Shown here: in pieces, positions 1 through 7,100 of the stretch | Layout: every line of letters begins with the position of its first letter | Position numbering within the stretch: the stretch's first letter is position 1 | Assembly (NCBI GenBank): GCA_015143735.1 | Contig: VKHC01000551.1 | Location: forward strand, 1 to 11,161 | Direction: 5' to 3' | Length of the DNA stretch: 11,161 nt | From: Synura sp. LO234KE | Lineage: Eukaryota > Sar > Synurophyceae > Synurales > Mallomonadaceae | The notes under the pieces: generated by a model | What the model saw: the letters and a program-made list of their open reading frames with translations, nothing else | What the model was told of the DNA's origin: nothing | Databases searched by the model: none | Program-made: the position numbers and the translations under genes

Positions 1-350
1 ATGCTTTTGGAAGAGTTGTAGTACTGTTCGACAGTGGTGTTCTCCATCAAAACATCGAATACGTCAAGAGTAAATTAACGGGAAAAGAACAAAATAAAAT
101 ACTGTCGAAAAGTACCATTAATATCCTGGAATTTTCTTGTTACCCATTCAGCCACCAAATGGATAACGTTAGGGATAGTGGCCGCTCAATATCTGATTCC
201 AAACGTAGAAACGATGAGACGGCAACGCACTTCTATGACCGGGACTCCGGCCGTTACGACGACGACTCCGCAGAGCCCGAGCAACGCGCCAGTGAGCATG
301 ATGAACAGAGAGAAACTGCCTCTATCGACGATACAAGTGACCAGAAATGC
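1..350 (+). other. Alternative 5' exons of the methyltransferase gene (1-69 and 152-350)
   Basis: A second 5' structure also splices cleanly. Bases 3-69 are open and end at donor AGA|GTAAAT; an 82-nt intron ends with CCATTCAG at 151; 152-350 is open in a frame one base off ATG 159; donor GTGTCC at 351 joins acceptor TTTTTTCAAAG at 412, entering the methyltransferase frame correctly at 413. The peptide would include KWITLGIVAAQYLI and a Thr/Pro/Ser-rich stretch. Against it, 159-350 in the ATG 159 frame is richer in purine-N-pyrimidine codons. That same frame is open from base 3 to 1316, so stop codons do not decide. The gene may begin outside the window. Confidence 0.35.
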
Positions 351-1832
351 GTGTCCACTATCCCTCTATTTTTAACTTCTACTTGGTTTTATTCTTTCGC
401 ATTTTTTCAAAGGATCGCAACGGAACTCTCCACCGAATCCACTGATGGATACACTCATACATCATTCTCAACGGAACTATATGCCCTTCTATCCGAGGCC
501 ATAAACAGGGCTAATTTCAACGGAATCCCAATAGCTAACTCTCAAAAAATAGCTGGGCATGAAACAGCTCAGTTACGGTTACACTTGGGATGTCAGAACT
601 ATCAAAGGTGTCCTCGCGTTGGTTGGTTGGTAATGGACGCATCGCCAAGTGTATCCGTGCATTTTGTGGGAGCGGTAACGGATCTGAAACCGATTGTTTC
701 ACGAAATCATACTGTGGATTTCCTGTACGCGTCTCATGTCCTGGAGCATTTGAGTCAGAGTCACGCGTGCGAGGTGTGCCAGGCCCTGAGGGAGTGGCGA
801 CGGGTACTCAAGCACCATGGGGTACGTGCGCTTTATATCGCTTTATATCGCGGGGGCTGGTTTCCAGATTATGGTCGAGTATCACAGTTAGCGGTTAGAC
901 TTGTCCTTGTATGGGTGTATGTATGGGTTGTTCATGACCATCCAAAGGATCCAAACCACTTATCGAAGGTCCTACCCCTGTCATGGATAAATAACACCGT
1001 TCATACTCCCCCACCCCAGTCGTGCTGCTCCTCGTCCACTAGTGTGATCGTTAGAGTTAGACGCCCCTGTCAGCCCATATCTGCTCTGTGTCCTGGCCCG
1101 TGGAAGGCCATCACTGGGACTGTGTCTATGTCTCTGATTACCATGATAATTACAATTCAATACCAAGCTAACCAGCGCCTCCACACTTTGAGATACAATC
1201 CATTCCTACTCTTATACTGTGTGGTTGTCGTAATGCTCAGACACTATACGTGGCCGTCCCAGATCTCCAATCCATCGCAACAATATTCACAAACCCGAAT
1301 ACTACTTCTGAAGTGAAACGGAAAATGGTCTCCATACTGTACGGCGGACAGAGGGACGAGAACGACTATCACAAAACGGGATTTTTCTTCGAGAGTTTAG
1401 TGCAGTTGCTGGAAGAAGCTGGATTCTGTGGCATGAGACGAGTCGACCGTTTCGGACTCTTCCCTCACGATAACAGCAACACGGATGAACATGTACGTAC
1501 CACGTGGTGGGGATGCTTGCGCGTTTCATTTATCGAGTGTACGTATTTCATCATCCCTTGTCATCATAGCGAGGACTGATATGATATCAAGAAATGATAT
1601 GATTTAGATTTAGATGCAACCATTGGATTTCGAGAAGTCACTCTATGTTTGAAATTCAAATGAAGGTCCACAAAGTAGGATATACTGATGTCGCTTATAT
1701 GAAGCGGCTACAAAACGTATCATTTTCTTACTTCTCACTGTGTCCTGTTCCTTGTGTCTTGTGTCTTATATTACTTTCTATCGTCACCAGGGAGTGCCCC
1801 TGTCCCTCAATGTGATTGCCTCTGCTTGCTGA
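159..1832 (+). CDS. SAM-dependent methyltransferase, multi-exon, bacterial-type family
   Basis: Preferred model: join(159-821, 1241-1492, 1791-1832), 318 aa. All junctions are phase 0: donor GTACGTG at 822, acceptor CTCAG ending 1240, donor GTACGT at 1493, acceptor CACCAG ending 1790. The spliced frame keeps family order: LRLHLGC (about residue 140, SAM-site region), ASHVLEHL (about 190), LREWRRVLKHHG then TLYVAVPDL (about 208-230), YGGQ..NDYH, EEAGF, RVDRFGLF (about 290), and finally GVPLSLNVIA before TGA. From memory this order matches bacterial proteins annotated as predicted SAM-dependent methyltransferases; substrate unknown. The usual PGG after the ReWhrvL motif is HHG here. The N-terminal ~130 residues are acidic and low-complexity. 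ATG 159 has good context (CCACCAAATGG), eight bases after a TTCAG acceptor suitable for an intron or a spliced leader. Removing 353-412 (60 nt, pyrimidine-rich) would leave the frame intact and give 298 aa. Core confident; 5' end uncertain. Confidence 0.82.
822..1240 (+). other. Intron of the methyltransferase gene (419 nt)
   Basis: It starts GTACGTGCG and ends GTAATGCTCAG. Splicing joins HHG to TLYVAVPDL, the expected family continuation. By chance the upstream frame stays open across the whole intron to a stop at 1314-1316, but that product would lose the C-terminal half of the domain. A perfect 10-bp tandem duplication (CTTTATATCG) sits at 831-850. Confidence 0.8.
1493..1790 (+). other. 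Last intron of the methyltransferase gene (298 nt)
   Basis: It starts GTACGTACC and ends ATCGTCACCAG. It separates DNSNTDEH from the 13-residue final exon GVPLSLNVIASAC. The exon is too short for any length-based ORF search and was recognised because members of this family end with G-x-x-I/L-S-L-N-V-x-A. Confidence 0.75.
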
Positions 1833-2835
1833 GATAGAGTTGCAGATCTTTCTTATGTCCAGTTGGTGTGACGAAATACGATGCATGGGACAAAGCAATA
1901 AAGCGCAAGCTTGTAAGTGAAGAACGGAATGGAAGCCTGGAGATGATAAGGGAATAGCTTCTGTATGGTTGGGGGTCGTGGGTTGCATTGGCATTGGGAT
2001 AGAGCCGGCGAATACGTAATGAAACTGTCGTTGCAAGCATTAGCGGGAAAGAAATAAACGAGGACGAGCCGTTATTGTGATGCTGGTGCGGCAGGAACGG
2101 TACTTGGCTGTGTGATTTTTTTATGCGGATAGCAGTGGGTTGTGGCGCATCGCATGGAATTAAGATATGCTATTTAAAAAACTATTTAAGGTTTTCTTTC
2201 TTGTGTTAGCTCCTACTAGTTGTACCGAGAGGGGACGTCTCCAAGCGACAGTAAGCAAACTCAGTAAGTTTTTATTGGCGAGGAGGACCACACGTTATTT
2301 TACAAATGATCCACCTGCCATTCTTCCATAGCATCATGCAACAGATTAATTGACGCTGTGAAATGCCTTTTAACTGCACGTCTACCAAAACTAAATTTTT
2401 CGTGGAAATTGCTTACTTGTACTTGTTGCGCCCCCATCAGCCAGCTGTGCCGCCGCCCGCCGTACAAACAAGAAAAATGCGCACCGCCTTCGTAGTAAGC
2501 AAAACTTGACTAATTGTGGGTCAAATTTTAAACCAAAGTGCTTTCTGCTACTCCTAAGTGATTATTTGCTTCATAACTCTCTATCATAACTTATCACACG
2601 ATTGCTGCATGCATTCAGGATTCAAAGCAGGTAAAAGTATGTCGGTTCATATTTAACTTGCAAAAATCAAATAGTTAGCTTAAGAAGTATAAAGCAGAAT
2701 CAGAGGCGATAACACAGCCGAAGCAGAAGCCGCTACAACCCCAACCAAACTTATCACTTAACACGAAGTAACGCTGCATTTCAACGCGTGCATTTTGCCA
2801 AAAAAAAAGAATTTTTACTTAAAACAATATTAATT
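1833..2835. other. Convergent intergenic spacer
   Basis: No coding exon is supportable on either strand. It holds the AATAAA at 1897, AT-rich sequence and a GC-rich patch near 2430-2490 bracketed by a 9-bp inverted repeat, TTGCTTACT at 2409-2417 and AGTAAGCAA at 2494-2502. The genes on both sides are transcribed toward it, so it holds their 3' ends. Minus-strand frames at 1728-2040 overlap the methyltransferase 3' end and look like shadows. Confidence 0.6.
1897..1902 (+). terminator. Polyadenylation signal of the methyltransferase gene
   Basis: A canonical AATAAA lies 65 bases after the TGA at 1830-1832, on the same strand and at a normal distance for a short nematode 3' UTR. It supports ending the gene with the small 1791-1832 exon. 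Confidence 0.6.
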
Positions 2836-3224
2836 TTAAGAATTATTACTGTGAATTTTAAGAATGTAAATGGATTGCTCGGAGCAGGTCAAAACGTAGT
2901 ACAAATATTCGTAATTAACCGATATTCGACGGAAAGGACCATCTGCTGACGATTCAACACATTTCAAGCTTTCCTGTCAAAAGAAAGATAAACAATTAAA
3001 TTTTAATGTAATTACATCTAACCTTAAAAATAGTAAATAATTTTTTGCAACAAGATTCGCCTTCCACTCCCGCTAATTCTCCTCGTGCCTGTTATTAGAT
3101 AAGGTTGCTGTAAGGTTAAACATTCACCGTCTAACTTTAGGTAGACCTGAGAAATATTCCCATTGTGTAAATCAAGCACTGCATATCCCACTTGACCTTT
3201 TATATTCTCTAATTCGGCTTCCAT
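2836..3224 (-). CDS. LAMTOR4: LAMTOR4-like Ragulator subunit, three exons
   Basis: The gene is complement(join(2836-2973, 3023-3088, 3147-3224)), 93 aa; human LAMTOR4 is about 99. Introns are 58 nt (donor CAG|GTCTAC, acceptor AATAACAG) and 49 nt (donor AAG|GTTAGA, acceptor TTTTGACAG), both phase 0. Exon 1 gives LENIKGQVGYAVLD (residues 5-18), matching the N-terminal 'I-x-x-Q-x-G-Y-x-V-L' of LAMTOR4. Exon 2 carries an RGEL segment where family members have SGDL, then CCKKLFTIF. Exon 3 carries GPFRRISV (60-67) and SIYILKI (82-88), matching the conserved 'P-F-K/R-R-I/L-S-V' strand and the late 'V-F/Y-V/I-V/L-K' strand. In animals LAMTOR4 is a roadblock-fold protein of the lysosomal Ragulator scaffold that recruits Rag GTPases and mTORC1. 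ATG 3224 lies just after TTTTCTCTAAG, a plausible spliced-leader acceptor. No canonical AATAAA was seen downstream. Identification rests on pattern match and recall. Confidence 0.83.
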
Positions 3225-3776
3225 GCTTAGAGAAAAGCAGCGTGGATTTATGATACGTGAGTTGTGAGAGAGAGTACAATTGCTTTTCAACCTTAGGTAA
3301 CGGACTAGATACTAGATATCAAACGATCAAACGACAAGGTGGTGGACGAAAGGCATCCTGTTAGATAATTTCTTCAGATGTTTCCTCGAATATTGAAAGT
3401 GTACATATCATATTTTAAATAATATGATTTCTTATTTTAATTTTCGCTTTTTCTAAGGACCTATTTGAATGTAAATGTTTAGTATCATCAAATTTTTCCA
3501 AGTATGAAGATTTGCTTCAACGATGACGCATCTATAAATGCTCAAATGAACAAAATAAATTGAAAAATCACGAACAAGATATCAAAGTTTGACGTTTCTG
3601 GGGCGTCAACCGATGCAGGCAATATACACGTACGTTACTCTTGATTCTGTTTATACAACTCCAATCTTGAGCATGTATACATAATCAAGAAATATTTGAA
3701 CAATATTTTTCTAACTTAAATGTTCTCATAGAAACGCCCTCGTATGATAAACGTTTGGGGTGTATCCTCGCTCATT
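3225..3776. other. AT-rich spacer upstream of the LAMTOR4-like gene
   Basis: No exon with paired splice sites or recognisable peptide is visible on either strand. It must contain the 5' region of the minus-strand LAMTOR4-like gene, but no specific promoter element can be named. At about 550 bases it is longer than the roughly 100-base gaps typical of nematode operons, so co-transcription with the frame at 3777-4106 is not favoured. Confidence 0.5.
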
Positions 3777-4106
3777 CTACTTTGAGCATCTGCGCCTGTC
3801 TGATGGTACTGCATAATTTATCCTAATACCGGAAGGAGAAATAAAATTCAGACTGATACCGAACTTTCCAAAGAATACAACGAAATCTTCGTATTTGCTT
3901 GTTACAACAAAGAATATGCTCGGTGTTTGAAACTGGTTGTAAAATGTTATTCTTCCTCTGATGATTAAATCAGTTCGTTGAAAGGTATCAAAGCTGTAGA
4001 GCCCATCATCCATTTCAACGGATGGGACAATGCTTCTCTCAACAAGACGAGTAACTAAAAGAATGTGCGCGAATATGACATACAAGAAAGAAATCGTTAT
4101 CGGCAT
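3777..4106 (-). CDS. Possible small secreted protein (109 aa), unrecognised
   Basis: This is one uninterrupted frame from ATG 4106 to TAG 3777. Residues 1-20 (start MPITISFLYVIFAHILLV) look like a signal peptide or membrane anchor. The remainder alternates hydrophobic and polar residues and aromatics in a beta-strand-like way (DLIIRGRITFYNQF near 47-60, IFFVVTSKYEDFVVFFGKFG near 64-83), ending SPSGIRINYAVPSD and a basic tail. I do not recognise the family. A faint likeness to beta-sandwich lectin domains is too weak to call. The start follows GTTTTCAAG by ten bases, a possible trans-splice acceptor. Length, a lone ATG start and the hydrophobic N-terminus favour a real gene; absence of a known motif and of a clear poly(A) signal count against it. 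It could also be one exon of a larger gene. Confidence 0.4.
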   Translation of the reverse strand: MPITISFLYVIFAHILLVTRLVERSIVPSVEMDDGLYSFDTFQRTDLIIRGRITFYNQFQTPSIFFVVTSKYEDFVVFFGKFGISLNFISPSGIRINYAVPSDRRRCSK

Positions 4107-4193
4107 TGGGGACCTACTTGAAAACTTTGTCTTCTAACTGTAGCGCAACCTTATCGTCTTCCCTCCTTTCTTGCCTCCATCGTTGGGATCCTG

Positions 4194-4203
4194 GTATCAA
4201 TAT
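4194..4203 (+). repeat. Left copy of direct repeat TATCAATATA
   Basis: A 10-bp direct repeat whose second copy is at 4486-4495. The pair brackets the hairpin, though not symmetrically (66 bp left, 29 bp right). It could be a target-site duplication or chance in AT-rich DNA. Confidence 0.45.
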
Positions 4204-4269
4204 ATGGCGTGGTGGCACATAGCAGAAAGATGCGTTGTGATCCACTCCCACCCTTCCTCTGCCTCCTGC

Positions 4270-4456
4270 TCGATAACATGTATATAATATTCACAGTGCT
4301 TGGAGGCATATTGTTTCAACGCGCGTATAGGACTTCCCAAATTGCACCGAGAGTAGTAAGCAATCAACACTACTCTCGGTGCAATTTGGGAAGTCCTACA
4401 CGCGCGTTGAAACTATGTGCTCCAATGCGCTGTGAATATTACATACATGTCATCGA
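4270..4456. repeat. Long near-perfect inverted repeat (hairpin)
   Basis: The left arm is 4270-4357 and the right arm 4369-4456, separated by an 11-base loop (AAGCAATCAAC). The arms pair without net gaps: 78 of 88 positions are complementary. The inner 45 bp (4313-4357 with 4369-4413) have one mismatch, A4327 opposite C4399. Differences cluster in the stretch at 4292-4312. A transcript from either strand would fold into one long stem. Candidate identities are a foldback/MITE-type element, an inverted duplication, or a hairpin-RNA source for small RNAs. The palindrome itself is certain; its class is not. Confidence 0.95.
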
Positions 4457-4485
4457 CGGTACTGTTCCTGATAACCCGAATCCGA

Positions 4486-4495
4486 TATCAATATA
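4486..4495 (+). repeat. Right copy of direct repeat TATCAATATA
   Basis: An identical 10-mer to 4194-4203, on the other side of the hairpin. No terminal inverted repeat was found immediately inside the two copies, so a bounded transposon is not demonstrated. Confidence 0.45.
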
Positions 4496-4629
4496 ATTTA
4501 CAAAAGCCATCACTCTGAGATAAATAAATATAGATGTCTGACATGACGTGTATTCGAAGAGGGTAACGGACATAGATCTCTACGAATAGTACGTTAGTTC
4601 ATACAATCTGATTAAATTATTGATGCCAT

Positions 4630-4870
4630 TGTAGCTGTTGGGCGGGCCTTTGCGGATGGCAGCACAACAGAGCGCCCCTCCTAGCTGAGCGCTGACTGTG
4701 TCCGCTCTCTATGAACATGCGCTGCGTTATCGATTCGCTGACGAGTCCAATAGATACATGGACACCGTGCACCGTCGTCACAGTTCGCGTACAGTCTTCT
4801 CGTCCGCAGAGATATGCGGGCGAATATTTTACGGTGGATTTTGAATGTTGTGGAAAATCACGTAAGGATG
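4630..4870 (+). other. GC-rich patch with possible 5' exon
   Basis: This stretch is clearly richer in G+C than its flanks and contains GGGCGGGCC near 4641. A frame from ATG 4711 is open to 5013 and holds a consensus donor, C|GTAAGG at 4861-4862. A second frame is open across the same patch to a stop near 4850. Neither peptide is recognised and no matching downstream exon was found in phase. It may be a promoter/first exon or a remnant insertion. Confidence 0.25.
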
Positions 4871-5200
4871 ATCGATTGCGTCATTTAGAGAACACGTGGC
4901 CGCTGGTGCAACCGACAGAGAACTCTGACGAGAGATTGAATTTGCTTATTCGTTTATCTTCCATGATTGTTTCATCTGCCTCATCGAAATTTATCTATCA
5001 CGGAAACGAATGAGAGAGGTTACCACTCTACTCTACTCTATGCTTCTCGTGCTCTGTGTGCTTGGGAATCAGGAGACACGATAGCGTTACCAAAAATTTT
5101 GATGAAAAATGTCTGCTTTTTATTGTATTAATTACATGCTGGACCACACCAAGTAAATTAACCTGAGTTAATCATAATTTAAAAAAAAACGCCAACTAAA

Positions 5201-5234
5201 CTGGTATTAGAATTGTTCTGGTATTAGAATTGTT
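5201..5234 (+). repeat. 17-bp tandem duplication
   Basis: Two perfect adjacent copies of CTGGTATTAGAATTGTT occupy 5201-5217 and 5218-5234. It is most simply a recent slippage or repair duplication in AT-rich non-coding DNA. Confidence 0.9.
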
Positions 5235-5250
5235 CTTGGACGTAGATTAG

Positions 5251-5654
5251 TTTGATAAATTCTTGATTTTCGACGAATTTATTTCCTCGGGTACCGTTTA
5301 CTACCGCTACGTTGATGAGTGTCACAGATATGAAAGAGGGGACTATTATATTAAAATGTCGCAATTTTATATGGAGGAAGTCGCTCAACATGTAGTGCCT
5401 TTATTTGCAAGACATTTTCTATTTCATGGTTATGTTTGTTACCAACATCGAGGTTAAACATTATCGTTACCAAGTGATTAAGAAGGAGTGGAGCTTCTGC
5501 CTCGTAGTGTGGTTGGCTGATGTTTCCTTTTTGTCAACCAGATAATCAGTTTAGTAGATGCTTCGGTCTGTCACTTTCGTCCGCAGCATTATCGGTGGAC
5601 TCAATTTTTTCTCGATGGAGCCGGTGTAGACTGCTGACCGAAACTAAATGGTAG
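5251..5654 (+). CDS. Possible two-exon gene fragment, unrecognised
   Basis: Exon A, 5251-5452, is open from an AG (GTAGATTAG) and reads through VYYRYVDECHRYERGDYYIK, then SQFYMEEVAQHVVPLFARHF. Donor GAG|GTTAAAC at 5453 and acceptor CTTTTTGTCAACCAG at 5541 define an 89-nt intron. Joined in phase, exon B (5542-5654) runs 37 codons to TAG. The aromatic and charged composition of exon A and the well-placed acceptor argue for coding. No ATG near the start, no recognised domain and no AATAAA argue against. If real, its 5' exons lie upstream, perhaps near the GC-rich patch, but the phase of the donor at 4861 does not match. Could equally be a decayed copy of a gene or chance. Confidence 0.28.
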
Positions 5655-7100
5655 TAAGATAAACTTAAATTGAATTCTTTTCGCGGATTTTATATGCGTA
5701 CGGTCCACGCGCTACGCAAATAGAAATGGCGTCGATTAGGACGGTACTCTTTCGAAAACTTGCTGATCCATAGAAACTTTTCTAAAGAATTATTGTATGC
5801 AGTGGCTTTATAGACTGATTTCTATTGAGTCGTATTGCTTTTGTTAAGGGCGCCAACTTCCATTCCTTTATGCGACTTGCTCTCTTGGACCGCGCGGGAA
5901 CGCTTGCCGTATTTGCGAAGACAATATTCCCAATACTCAATGTTTCTTCATTTTTAGTTTTCTTTTGCAGGTGGAAAATTTTTTCTTCTAGAATTAAATT
6001 CCACCATCCTCATCATATAATTTCCAGGCAAACGTTTGGATTGATTTTCTATTATTGGGAAGATTTCATAATCGTCTGTAAATGTAAACGATCTCAACTT
6101 TTCTTCGCTTCTAGTTGATTTCTTGTTTTTATCAGCTGCTACCATGTTCGTATCGTCTAATTTTCGATTAGATCACCAAACAAAGATTTTAATTTGTTTT
6201 TATGTTTCAAAAATACTGAAAATTCTATTTACGGTCACTCGTGATCGTCAGCCATTCTGATTATAACTTTCATTATTCGTTTACTCGAGACAATGGCTAG
6301 AAAATGCCCTTTTTACGGTCACTCTAGGTCGAGACTCTTGTAATATGAGAAACATTTTTGCGGTATTGCCGTAGAGGATTTTGAAAGAATCGATTCAAAA
6401 GTACGAAATTTTGGCCACAGATGAGCTACTTTGTATGCCAATTTCTTCTCGTCGTCGCCCATATTCTTATAGATAGTTTAGATGGTAGCTAAGAGTGGTC
6501 CGACAGACCGATAGCTTGTGATAGTACCTGTATTTTTCACGACGACTATCCGCTCGATGTAAGCCCAACGGTAAGCCCTGTGACCGAGTACACTAGAATG
6601 TGACTACTTCTCAACTAGGTAGAATGCACGCCTGGTTCAGGCGTTGCCGATTGGGGAAGAATGAGACCAGCAGGGTGTGGTCACCAGTTACGCAATCGCT
6701 TCGGGGAGAAGTACGGAGTGCGCTAAAGGGTGAGAAACGAACCTTGCCCGTTTGCAAAGTCTACGGATATGCCAGTGTGAAGGTGATATAGATACATTTC
6801 TAAGATTGCCTGTAATTCTTACGATGTGATATTTGTCTGTGACTGGGGTGTAGCAGCAAGCGGGATAAGTGCGAAAAAACATTTCCACCACTTGATACGC
6901 GACCAGGGAGGCAGAGAGGAAGAACTATATCAAAAACTGAAAATAAGCCTGAAACAACAAATTGAGCTAGCAACGACAATTGGGGCGATATTATGCCCTC
7001 GGTCTGTTGTATAGTATTGCTGTTCGTAATTCCCTTTTTTCCAGATGAGGTTCAAGATATTGGTTTGGTGACATCTTAGTAACTCGCTGTGTTGCAAGAA
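5655..7100. other. AT-rich non-coding stretch with scattered open frames
   Basis: No gene is supportable. It contains a 13-bp direct repeat, TTTACGGTCACTC, at 6228-6240 and 6312-6324. Near 6600-7015 the composition becomes more GC-rich and a plus-strand frame ends with QQIELATTIGAIL, followed by a good acceptor (CCCTTTTTTCCAG near 7044). This could be remnant coding sequence, but I do not recognise it. Frames at 5825-6145 on both strands overlap each other and are AT-driven. Confidence 0.45.

Noticed and set aside
981-1184. Minus-strand 67-codon frame inside the methyltransferase intron
   Set aside because: Shadow frame with no motif or splice context; it lies within a well-supported intron on the other strand.
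1250-1579. Separate 109-aa plus-strand protein starting at GTG 1250
   Set aside because: It is the third conserved part of the methyltransferase read past its donor at 1493; the tail after DEH is intronic.
3024-3290. 88-aa single-exon minus-strand protein
   Set aside because: It retains a 58-nt intron and mis-frames the second half; the spliced LAMTOR4-like model explains the sequence better.
4209-4496. 95-aa plus-strand frame
   Set aside because: It runs through both arms of the long hairpin; the open frame is a by-product of the palindrome and has no motif.
5954-6145. Minus-strand peptide with an EF-hand-like FAWKLYDEDGGI in a neighbouring frame
   Set aside because: The loop lacks two positions of a calcium-binding EF-hand, stops flank it closely, and no splice sites connect it to more coding sequence.
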